Assembly (NCBI GenBank): GCA_964638865.1
Contig: CAZXBG010000062.1
Span: 1 to 21,699, forward strand
Source of the DNA: UBA7236 sp964638865
Lineage (GTDB): Bacteria > Bacteroidota > Bacteroidia > Chitinophagales > BACL12
DNA length: 21,699 bases
Reading direction: 5' to 3'
Below the pieces are notes generated by a model that saw only the letters and a program-made list of their open reading frames with translations, was not told the DNA's origin and did not search any database. Position numbers and translations under genes: made by a program. The number at the start of each line of letters is the position of its first letter. Positions within the stretch are counted from its first letter, which is position 1. Below, piece by piece: positions 1 through 6,554 of the stretch.

Positions 1-468
1 ACGGTGGGGAGGAATTGGAGTGTGGGGAGCGAGTATAGGTATGGATTTAACTCCCAAGAGCAAGATGATGAAGTATATGGAAATGGTAATTTAAATACTG
101 CGGAATTTTGGGAGTACGATACGCGACTGGGGCGTAGATGGAATTTGGATCCCCGTTTATAATATTCAATTTCAAGCTATGCAGCATATTGTGATAACCC
201 AATAATATATTCTGACATAAGTGGCAAAGAAGGAGAACTAGAAATAGATAAAGAAAAGAAAACAGCTGATGTATCAGCAACTTATTATTATAATAAAAAT
301 GACATGAATTTAATTGAAAATAATGTTGTAATTGGGTATGATATTTTGAATGGTGATGGTTCATCTGATTTAAAAAATAAAGTCATTTACCTTTACAAAA
401 TATGGGGGACAACATACTCCGGATTGTACATTAGAGAATTATTATGGACAAAAAAACCATTTCTTTAA
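1..468 (+). pseudogene. 3' end of an Rhs/YD-repeat gene, interrupted by a stop codon
   Basis: Frame 1 is open from the window edge and reads as the end of a Bacteroidota Rhs/YD-repeat core: YRYGFNSQEQDDEVYGNGN, then FWEYDTRLGRRWNLDP. In this family the core ends with a line such as S-x-Y-A-x-x-x-x-N-P-I-x-x-S-D. Here that line is present (SISSYAAYCDNPIIYSD) but sits just after a TAA at 160-162, so the core is cut at its most conserved point. After the stop, the same frame stays open to TAA 466-468 and gives about 80 variable residues, rich in charged and aromatic residues, with no domain I recognise; this is where an Rhs tip (often a toxin) would be. I see the sequence similarity and the stop. 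That the gene is dead is inference: a sequencing error or readthrough would restore one frame. The 5' part lies outside the window. It converges with the lipoprotein gene 9 bp downstream. Confidence 0.8.
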
Positions 469-477
469 TTAAAAACG

Positions 478-1110
478 TTAGAGTCCATTAAAGGAACTTA
501 AAATTGAGGTGTTGAGATGATTATCTATTTGGACTAGGAGTGCATCAGATTTTAAATTTTTAATTAACACCCAATAAAAATTACCATCTACCTCCATCAC
601 GTCAATTCTATTAAATCTAAATCCCTTTTCTTTAGATATTTGTTTAAGTTCATCAATATCCAAATAATATTCTTTTTCGTCGATAAACGAAACAATTTCT
701 AATTTAGATTCCGTGGAGGGATAAATATTTTTTTCAATATCCCCATTTGAATTAATATTAATTGGAATAAATATGTAATAATTTGAGGATTGTATCCTAT
801 AAGAATAATAAAATTGAACATACTCAACGTCATGGTCTATTTTAAGTAATTTAAGACTATCACTTTTACCACCATATTTAAAAGATACTGATTTTTCAAA
901 TATGTATGTTAAATCCGGCTCGCTTTTCAATTTATTGTTGAAAAATTCGTAACTTGTTTTTCCCATAATTATACTGTCACTATACACACTAAGATGGGTA
1001 ATCAATGCAGTCTCCTTCTCTGTAAATTTTTGTTTTTGAACAATGCAACTAGATAAAATGTTTAAGATTAACAATAGCCACCCAATATAGAATATTTTAT
1101 TATTTTTCAT
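478..1110 (-). CDS. Small predicted lipoprotein, function unknown
   Basis: A 210-residue protein with a clear lipoprotein signal: basic MKNNK, a hydrophobic stretch over residues 6-19, and lipobox L19-S20-S21-C22. The mature protein would be anchored by Cys22. The residues after the cysteine (IVQKQKF) lack the acidic K-(D/E)-(D/E) pattern that marks surface-exposed lipoproteins in some Bacteroidota, so a periplasm-facing location is more likely; this is inference. The mature part (about 188 residues) alternates short beta-like segments with acidic and aromatic residues, and I do not recognise a family. It starts 57 bp downstream of the Rhs-OmpA tail gene on the same strand, so the two may be cotranscribed. 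Small lipoproteins next to Rhs tips are sometimes immunity or accessory proteins, but nothing in this sequence proves that role. The gene is intact, with an ATG start and TAA stop. Confidence 0.75.
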   Translation of the reverse strand: MKNNKIFYIGWLLLILNILSSCIVQKQKFTEKETALITHLSVYSDSIIMGKTSYEFFNNKLKSEPDLTYIFEKSVSFKYGGKSDSLKLLKIDHDVEYVQFYYSYRIQSSNYYIFIPININSNGDIEKNIYPSTESKLEIVSFIDEKEYYLDIDELKQISKEKGFRFNRIDVMEVDGNFYWVLIKNLKSDALLVQIDNHLNTSILSSFNGL

Positions 1111-1167
1111 AATATAAAATTTTACTTTCCTAAACCATTATCTTCTTCCATTTGAATTTGTTTATTA

Positions 1168-2127
1168 TTAATTACTTGGGACACGGCTTAATGATTGACG
1201 TGTTTGTCGTATAATTGCCTTGGCTGATGGAAGTTGTATGATAACCCTTCTATTAAGATTTGCATTTGCACCCCAAACTCTTGCAATTAGCCTAAATCCT
1301 GGCAATGTTCCACCTATATTGTTAATTTGATTCGGATTTACTCCTTGATTAATTAGTGCATTGGCAACGGTTTGCGCCTTTGCTCTTCCTAAAGCAATAC
1401 CATTTGGTGGAATCAAAACTCCAAGGACAGTAGAATTTGTGACACCAATTATGTTTATTTGCAAACCATTATTATTGTTAAGAAGATTAGCAAGTGGAGT
1501 TACATCTGCTGCAAGGGTCGCAGGGTTTACTGGTATTCCGCTATTACTTCGAAATAAGGTTGTAACGTTTAAATTTGGAAGTCCGGGTAATTCAGTTTGA
1601 GTAAACTCTCCTCCTGTCATTTTTGAATCCTCTCCACTATTGTTCTGATTATTTGAATTGCGATCATCAAAATTACTAAAAGTGTCTAACTTGCCTTTTT
1701 TATACATTCGTGTTTGACTTATCATCATTGATATTAGTTGCGCACGCTGATTTGTATTAAGTATTCCCGCTTTTGACATTTTATTTTCTGCTCGATCTAT
1801 TTTTCTAGCAATTCTTTTTTCAGGGCTATCTCCAATAATATCATTATTCCAAATAGGATTATTTCCCATGCTCACATAATGACTTTCCCATGGTGTTTGG
1901 TTTGTTTTCGGATCATTACTCCACCATCGCATTAACCGTGGGTCTAATTCTCTGAAATGTGTAGAATAAGCATTTCCGTTTCCATAAATTTCATCATCCT
2001 TCATACTTCCTTGGTATCCAAATTCGTAATTCTCACTCCCTGCAACCCATGTTCTTCCAACCAATAACATTCCGCCGGAATCATAACCCCATTGGCTCGA
2101 AACAATAGTGCAGTTTGAGTATTTCAC
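1168..2127 (-). CDS. Orphan Rhs tail fused to an OmpA-like C-terminal domain
   Basis: This 319-residue frame starts with GTG; the upstream in-frame stop (2131-2133) is two codons away, so no Rhs core precedes it. Residues 13-100 are a decayed Rhs/YD-repeat terminus: GYDSGGMLLVGRTW, NYEFGYQGSMKDDEIYGNGN, LDPRLMRWWSNDP and NNPIWNNDIIGD. Residues 101-205 are a polar, Asn-rich linker without a recognised domain. Residues 207-300 resemble an OmpA-type peptidoglycan-binding domain: a beta strand ending GVTNS, an RAKAQTVANALINQGV helix, and a late NRRVIIQL strand. The Asp usually found in the TD motif is Asn here (N231), while the Arg of the RA motif (R248) and the NRRV are kept, so meso-DAP binding may be weak or lost. 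There is no signal peptide. It could be a displaced Rhs tip that needs recombination with a core to be made as a large protein, or a decaying remnant. The Rhs part is secure; the OmpA assignment rests on pattern only. Confidence 0.6.
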   Translation of the reverse strand: MKYSNCTIVSSQWGYDSGGMLLVGRTWVAGSENYEFGYQGSMKDDEIYGNGNAYSTHFRELDPRLMRWWSNDPKTNQTPWESHYVSMGNNPIWNNDIIGDSPEKRIARKIDRAENKMSKAGILNTNQRAQLISMMISQTRMYKKGKLDTFSNFDDRNSNNQNNSGEDSKMTGGEFTQTELPGLPNLNVTTLFRSNSGIPVNPATLAADVTPLANLLNNNNGLQINIIGVTNSTVLGVLIPPNGIALGRAKAQTVANALINQGVNPNQINNIGGTLPGFRLIARVWGANANLNRRVIIQLPSAKAIIRQTRQSLSRVPSN

Positions 2128-2503
2128 AACTTAAAAATAAGGGAAATAAGACAGTTTTTTTGTTTTGGAAGTAAATAGGAGCACTGAGGGGATCTTTACT
2201 GACTTATTGCAAACAAAAAATCGGAAATTTTAAGCTATTTGTTTTTAATGAATTATCGGAATGTGAGAAGGTTTTTATGCCTTGAAATTTTATAGCAGGG
2301 TAATTACTTTTTTTATGGAAACATTATTATGCCCCGAAATTTCCGGTGAAACTATTTAATTCTACCATTCCATGCTGTCATTTTATGTTGCTTTGCTGCG
2401 TTTTTTTATGAAATGGCATTTATTTAAATTTCAGTTCAATAGTATGAATCTGTTTTTGCTGTTTATTGAAAAGCCCCGAAAGAATTGCGAAAGTTTTTTT
2501 CTA

Positions 2504-2621
2504 GCCCTGACCGCAGCGGAAACCCCCGCGATGGGGAAGTACTTGTTAATTTGTTAATTGACAATTGGGTAATTGGAATAATTCCATTTAAAGTAAAAAG
2601 CGCGGGGTTGCAGCGCAGGGC
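2504..2621. repeat. GC-rich imperfect extragenic palindrome
   Basis: The left arm (2504-2530) begins GCCCTGACCGCAGCGG and ends CCCCCGCG. The right arm (2601-2621) begins CGCGGGGTTGCAGCG and ends CAGGGC, pairing with it apart from a few insertions. The 70-bp middle is AT-rich. This AGCGGAAA-type GC-rich palindrome in AT-rich DNA is typical of extragenic repeats in Bacteroidota genomes. It could form a hairpin in RNA or a cruciform. A further GC-rich stretch (to about 2650) may belong to the same element. Copies elsewhere in the genome cannot be seen from here. Confidence 0.65.
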
Positions 2622-2678
2622 AGGGGCGCGGTGAGGGGAGAACGCCGCAGTTTGAGCTCCAAATTATTTTTTTAAAGG

Positions 2679-2694
2679 GGTAAAATTATTTACC
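2679..2694. promoter_or_regulatory. Inverted repeat, possible distal operator for the cco cluster
   Basis: GGTAAA-ATTA-TTTACC is a perfect 6-bp inverted repeat with a 4-bp spacer. It has the same geometry and the same outer GGTnA/TnACC bases as the repeat at 2706-2721, and their centres are 27 bp apart. The pairing suggests two sites for one dimeric regulator. Being AT-rich, this copy alone would be unconvincing. Confidence 0.4.
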
Positions 2695-2705
2695 AAGTTT
2701 TTTAT

Positions 2706-2721
2706 GGTGATTTTAATCACC
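2706..2721. promoter_or_regulatory. Crp/Fnr-family-like operator upstream of ccoS
   Basis: GGTGAT-TTTA-ATCACC is a perfect inverted repeat centred about 68 bp before the ccoS ATG. The core TGAT-N4-ATCA is identical to the FNR consensus core (TTGAT-N4-ATCAA), and the GTGA/TCAC halves also recall CRP sites. FNR-family control of cbb3 oxidase genes by oxygen is established in Proteobacteria; the same here is inference. A TTTG at 2728-2731 and TATATCATT at 2735-2743 downstream could be promoter parts, but their match to the Bacteroidota consensus is poor. Confidence 0.55.
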
Positions 2722-2781
2722 TTCTGCTTTGAATTATATCATTCAACAAAAAACATGTCCGCCTCATCTTAGCGGTCGATT

Positions 2782-2964
2782 ATGGAAATAATAATTCTTC
2801 TTATTGGGGCAAGTGTTTTGGTGGCTGGCGGTTTCCTTTTTGCATTTATTTGGTCGGTGAGAACCGGGCAATTTGATGATGATTATACTCCCGGTGTACG
2901 CATTTTATTTGACGATGAAAAAATAATTGATAAACCTAATTCCACAACAAAAACTAAAAAATAA
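2782..2964 (+). CDS. ccoS: cbb3-type cytochrome oxidase assembly protein CcoS
   Basis: This 60-residue protein has one N-terminal membrane helix (about residues 3-25) followed by the CcoS signature: W29 and the run GQFDDDYTPGVRILFDDE, then a lysine-rich tail. CcoS is needed for maturation of the cbb3 oxidase, most likely insertion of heme b and the CuB centre into CcoN; it is an inner-membrane protein. Length is normal for the family. It is the first gene of the cluster, 3 bp before ccoNO. In many genomes the copper ATPase gene ccoI lies directly upstream; here there is only non-coding repeat DNA. The ATG start fits the helix position. No clear ribosome binding site is visible, as is usual in this phylum. 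Confidence 0.93.
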   Translation: MEIIILLIGASVLVAGGFLFAFIWSVRTGQFDDDYTPGVRILFDDEKIIDKPNSTTKTKK

Positions 2965-2967
2965 ATT

Positions 2968-5112
2968 ATGGATCTCGTAAAGGTGAGTTACGACAATAAG
3001 ATTGTAAAACAATTTGCAATTGCAACGGTATTCTGGGGTTTGATAGGAATGACCGTGGGATTATGGATCGCACTGGAATTGGTTTTCCCGCAATTAAATA
3101 TGGGAATACCACAAATTACCTTTAGTCGCGACCGCCCCATACACACGAATGCGGTGATTTTCGCATTTGTAGGCAATGGAATATTTATGGGTGTTTATTA
3201 TTCGCTGCAACGTTTATGTAAAACACGAATGTTCAGCGATCTGTTGGGTAAAATACATTTCTGGGGTTGGCAATTAATTATTGTATTGGCGGCTGTATCG
3301 CTGTCGATGGGATATACCACCTCCAAAGAATATGCAGAATTAGAATGGCCATTGGATATTTTAATTGCATTAATGTGGGTTGCATTCGGAATTAATATGA
3401 TGGGCACCATTATTAAAAGAAGAGAGCGGCATATTTATGTGGGTATCTGGTTTTATATTGCCACATTTGTTACGGTTGCAATGTTGCATATTGTTAACTC
3501 GATGGAAATTCCCATTTCGCTTACAAAAAGTTATTCGATGTATGCAGGTGTGCAGGATGCTTTGGTGCAGTGGTGGTATGGACATAATGCAGTTGCATTT
3601 TTTCTCACCACGCCGTATTTAGGTTTAATGTATTATTTTTTACCTAAAGCAGCAAACAGACCTGTTTATTCCTATAAATTATCTATCATACATTTCTGGA
3701 CATTAATATTTTTATATATCTGGGCGGGTCCTCACCATTTATTATATACAGCATTACCACATTGGGCACAAACACTTGGAACTGCATTTTCCATCATGTT
3801 AATTGCACCTTCCTGGGGTGGCATGGTAAACGGATTATTAACGCTAAGAGGCGCATGGGATAAGGTGCGCGACGATGTTGTTTTAAAATTTATGGTAGTT
3901 GCTGTTACCTGTTATGGTATGGCCACTTTAGAAGGACCATTGTTATCACTAAAAAATGTAAATGCCATTGCACACTTTACCGACTGGATTGTGGCTCACG
4001 TGCATGTTGGTGCATTGGGATGGAATGGATTTCTCACCTTTGGTATTTTATATTGGTTAATTCCGCGCATGTGGAAAACAGAATTATATTCAAAATCGCT
4101 CGCGAATTTTCACTTCTGGATTGGTACACTCGGAATATTAGTTTATGCTGTTCCAATGTATTGGGGTGGATTTACACAAGCATTAATGTGGAAAGATTTT
4201 AATCCGGAAGGACAATTAACCTATTCGTTTTTAGAAACAAGTACACAATTAAAGGGCATGTATGCGCTTCGATCCATAGGAGGTACGCTCTATTTAATTG
4301 GTGTAATAGTAATGACATACAATTTAATTAAAACTGCTAAACAAGGAAAATTCGCAAACAATGAAGATGTGGAAGTAGCAGAAATGCCGAAAGTAATTAA
4401 GGTGCATAAAGGTGAATTCTGGCATCGCGCAATTGAAAGAAGACCGGTGCAGATGATGGTGTTAGCATTAGTGGTAGTATTAATTGGTGGAATAGTGGAA
4501 TTAATTCCAACCTTTTTAGTAAAATCGAATGTGCCTACCATTGCGAGTGTTCAGCCGTATACGCCGCTCGAACTGCAGGGAAGAGATATTTATGTTAGAG
4601 AAGGATGTTATGTATGCCATTCACAAATGGTGCGCCCGTTTCGCGATGAAGTGGTGCGATACGGAGAATATTCCAAAGCAGGTGAATTTGTTTATGATTA
4701 TCCGTTCCAATGGGGATCAAAAAGAACGGGTCCCGATCTTGCACGCGAAGGTGTTGGTGTGCTGAAAAAACCGGATAGCTGGCATTATATGCATATGCTC
4801 GATCCGCAATCGGTTTCGTCGGGCAGTATTATGCCATCGTATAAATGGATGCACGTAAATGAATTGGATACTACAACTACTCGTATAAAAATACGTGTGA
4901 TGCAAAAATTAGGGGTGCCTTACCCGGAGGGTTATGATCAGATTGCAAACGAAGACCTAATGATACAAGCCGATATGATAGCAGAAAGTTTACGCAAAGA
5001 TGGAATTGAAACTGCAAGTAATATGGAAATTATTGCACTCATTGCCTACTTGCAACGGCTAGGTAAAGATATTAATACAGAAACCACAAATCAACAACAA
5101 ACCCAAAAATAA
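2968..5112 (+). CDS. ccoNO: cbb3-type cytochrome c oxidase, fused CcoN-CcoO subunit
   Basis: This 714-residue fusion joins the catalytic and mono-heme subunits, which are separate proteins in Proteobacteria. Residues 1 to about 465 are CcoN, a multi-helix heme-copper core. Visible ligands are H59 (RPIHTN) and H346 for low-spin heme b, H344 for heme b3 (in AHVHVGALGW), and H206 (WYGHN), H256 and H257 (AGPHH) for CuB; Y250 is placed to be the cross-linked tyrosine. A short cytosolic link leads to one helix (about 493-515), then the CcoO cytochrome c domain: C547-YV-C550-H551, with M622 (SIMPSY) the probable axial ligand. The enzyme reduces O2 to water with electrons from cytochrome c and pumps protons at low oxygen. 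The GTGPDL-type loop appears as RTGPDL. No frameshift is needed at the junction, so this is a true single-gene fusion, as known in other Bacteroidota. It is 5 bp from ccoQ. Confidence 0.96.
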   Translation: MDLVKVSYDNKIVKQFAIATVFWGLIGMTVGLWIALELVFPQLNMGIPQITFSRDRPIHTNAVIFAFVGNGIFMGVYYSLQRLCKTRMFSDLLGKIHFWGWQLIIVLAAVSLSMGYTTSKEYAELEWPLDILIALMWVAFGINMMGTIIKRRERHIYVGIWFYIATFVTVAMLHIVNSMEIPISLTKSYSMYAGVQDALVQWWYGHNAVAFFLTTPYLGLMYYFLPKAANRPVYSYKLSIIHFWTLIFLYIWAGPHHLLYTALPHWAQTLGTAFSIMLIAPSWGGMVNGLLTLRGAWDKVRDDVVLKFMVVAVTCYGMATLEGPLLSLKNVNAIAHFTDWIVAHVHVGALGWNGFLTFGILYWLIPRMWKTELYSKSLANFHFWIGTLGILVYAVPMYWGGFTQALMWKDFNPEGQLTYSFLETSTQLKGMYALRSIGGTLYLIGVIVMTYNLIKTAKQGKFANNEDVEVAEMPKVIKVHKGEFWHRAIERRPVQMMVLALVVVLIGGIVELIPTFLVKSNVPTIASVQPYTPLELQGRDIYVREGCYVCHSQMVRPFRDEVVRYGEYSKAGEFVYDYPFQWGSKRTGPDLAREGVGVLKKPDSWHYMHMLDPQSVSSGSIMPSYKWMHVNELDTTTTRIKIRVMQKLGVPYPEGYDQIANEDLMIQADMIAESLRKDGIETASNMEIIALIAYLQRLGKDINTETTNQQQTQK

Positions 5113-5117
5113 CGATT

Positions 5118-5291
5118 ATGAATTTCATGCATTATTTATCAAATATAGAAGGAGTGAGTATCTACCCGATAATTTCACTGCTTATGTTTTTTGTTTTTTT
5201 TCTGATCTTATTCCTGAGAGTAAGACGCATGAGTAAAACAGAAATTGAGGAATTGAAAAACATTCCATTCGATAATAAAAAAACTAATTAA
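5118..5291 (+). CDS. ccoQ: Small CcoQ/FixQ-like subunit of the cbb3 oxidase
   Basis: A 57-residue protein starting at ATG 5118 and ending TAA 5289-5291. It has one membrane helix (about residues 16-34, VSIYPIISLLMFFVFFLILF), then a basic stop-transfer RVRRMSK and a short acidic/polar tail (EIEELKNIPFDNKK). Size, single helix and position between ccoNO and ccoP match CcoQ/FixQ, which stabilises the assembled oxidase. Sequence conservation in this family is very low, so the call leans on position and topology. It sits 5 bp after ccoNO and 13 bp before ccoP, and is almost certainly cotranscribed. Confidence 0.85.
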   Translation: MNFMHYLSNIEGVSIYPIISLLMFFVFFLILFLRVRRMSKTEIEELKNIPFDNKKTN

Positions 5292-5304
5292 ATCATTCTT
5301 AAAA

Positions 5305-6480
5305 ATGATTGTGATGAAAAATACGATATTAAAAAATAAAATATTTTTAGCCATAGTTGCCATGTTATTCGCTTCACCGGTTTGGGCAATTACCCCTGAA
5401 GCTCCGGATAAAAAATGGTTCATGGATGACACTACCTTTTGGGTCTTAATTGCTGTTGCAGCAATATTATTCTATGTAATTTATGCACTTGCAGAAGTTG
5501 TAATGTGGAGTGGGAAGAAAAAGATGGATGATAAAAATAAACCACCGGCAAAACTGATTTTATTATTGATTGGTGCTGGATCGTTATTTATTCCGAATGA
5601 AGTAATGGCACAGGCTGCAAATGCCGCGGTTGTTGAAACTGCGAAGACAAGCATCCTGACAAGTATATATCTTCCTTTGTATATTTTAATAGCAATTGAA
5701 ATATGCACAATCGCCTATTTAACTGTGATGTTGATGCAACTTTCACGCAAAGAAAAGATACTTGCAGCACCGGGAGTAAAACACGAAACATGGCTTGCCC
5801 GCACATGGACAAAATGGAATTATAAAGTTCCTATCGAACGCGAAGAGGAAATGATTTTATCTGATCACGAATACGATGGAATTCAGGAATTGGATAATGG
5901 TATGCCACCCTGGTTACAATATATTTTTTATTTCACTATCATTTTTGCAATAGTTTATTTATGGAGATATGATATCGGAAATGGATTAACGCAGGAAGAA
6001 GAATATGTAAAAGAAGTGGAGCAGGCAAAAATTGAACTTGCAGCCTATTTGGAAAATGCATCGGCAAATTATGATGAGAACTCCGTCATTTTATCTAAAG
6101 ATCCATCGGTTTTAGCCGGCGGAAAAAATACATATGTGCAATATTGTGTTACCTGTCACGGTAATTTTGGTGAGGGAAATGTGGGGCCAAATTTTGCAGA
6201 TGATTATTGGATACACGGAGGGAAAATAAATGATTTATTCAGAACAGTATCAGAAGGTGTACCGGCAAAAGGTATGGCGAGCTGGAAAGAAATTTTAACT
6301 GCAAAACAAATGTTTGAAGTTTCCAATTATATTAAATCACTGTATGGAACAAATCCTCCGAATCCAAAAGCACCTCAGGGTAATTTATATACAGAAGGTG
6401 CTGCAGCTCCTGCCGATTCAGGTGCTGTTTTACTGGATAGTTTAAAGGTAACGGATACTTTGAAGGTAGCAGGGAAATAA
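5305..6480 (+). CDS. ccoP: cbb3-type cytochrome c oxidase subunit CcoP, one-heme form
   Basis: A 391-residue membrane cytochrome c. Residues 1-28 look like a signal peptide or first helix ending SPVWA. Helices follow at about 45-68, 80-97 and 117-143. Then comes the family hallmark DGIQELDNGMPPWLQYIFYFTIIF, where a CcoP normally begins, with a helix to about 221. The C-terminal domain has a single heme site, C281-VT-C284-H285, with M324 (KGMASW) as likely axial ligand; proteobacterial CcoP has two such sites. One-heme CcoP with an N-terminal membrane extension occurs in Bacteroidota. The subunit passes electrons from soluble or membrane cytochrome c to CcoO. The first 25 codons contain a second ATG (5314); starting there gives a cleaner signal peptide, MKNTILKNK. 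The tail after about residue 355 is Pro/Ala-rich and probably unstructured. It is 13 bp after ccoQ. Confidence 0.93.
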   Translation: MIVMKNTILKNKIFLAIVAMLFASPVWAITPEAPDKKWFMDDTTFWVLIAVAAILFYVIYALAEVVMWSGKKKMDDKNKPPAKLILLLIGAGSLFIPNEVMAQAANAAVVETAKTSILTSIYLPLYILIAIEICTIAYLTVMLMQLSRKEKILAAPGVKHETWLARTWTKWNYKVPIEREEEMILSDHEYDGIQELDNGMPPWLQYIFYFTIIFAIVYLWRYDIGNGLTQEEEYVKEVEQAKIELAAYLENASANYDENSVILSKDPSVLAGGKNTYVQYCVTCHGNFGEGNVGPNFADDYWIHGGKINDLFRTVSEGVPAKGMASWKEILTAKQMFEVSNYIKSLYGTNPPNPKAPQGNLYTEGAAAPADSGAVLLDSLKVTDTLKVAGK

Positions 6481-6493
6481 CGTGTAACAATAT

Positions 6494-6513
6494 CAATGGA
6501 TCCTTGATCATTG
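6494..6513 (+). other. Short hairpin between ccoP and ccoG
   Basis: CAATGGATC-CTT-GATCATTG folds into an 8-bp stem with one bulged G. It lies in the largest gap within the cluster (74 bp from the ccoP stop to the preferred ccoG ATG) and has no T-run after it, so it is not a standard terminator. It might mark mRNA processing or lower expression of the downstream assembly genes; that is inference. Confidence 0.3.
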
Positions 6514-6554
6514 CTGTTTAATTAATGTGTCGGCATACACAAAAGAAATTTATT

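Larger units (their letters stand above)
2128..2781. other. Non-coding spacer before the cco cluster
   Basis: This is 654 bp without a convincing gene. From 2128 to about 2500 it is AT-rich with little structure; the only thing I see is a weak direct repeat, ATGCCnnGAAATTT, at about 2277-2290 and 2329-2342. From about 2504 it changes to a GC-rich palindromic element, then returns to AT-rich DNA holding two inverted repeats (2679-2694 and 2706-2721) and the start of the cco cluster. A 61-codon frame at 2372-2557 runs into the palindrome, has no recognisable product and is most likely spurious. Confidence 0.7.

Noticed and set aside
1361..1600. 79-codon + strand frame inside the Rhs-OmpA tail gene
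   Set aside because: It is antisense to a longer frame with recognisable Rhs and OmpA-like motifs.
2372..2557. 61-codon + strand frame in the spacer before ccoS
   Set aside because: It runs into the GC-rich palindrome, has no recognisable product, and its composition follows the repeat.
6525..6554. Earlier ATG for ccoG
   Set aside because: It adds a MCRHTQKKFI extension not typical of the family; the ATG at 6555 matches the usual N-terminus.
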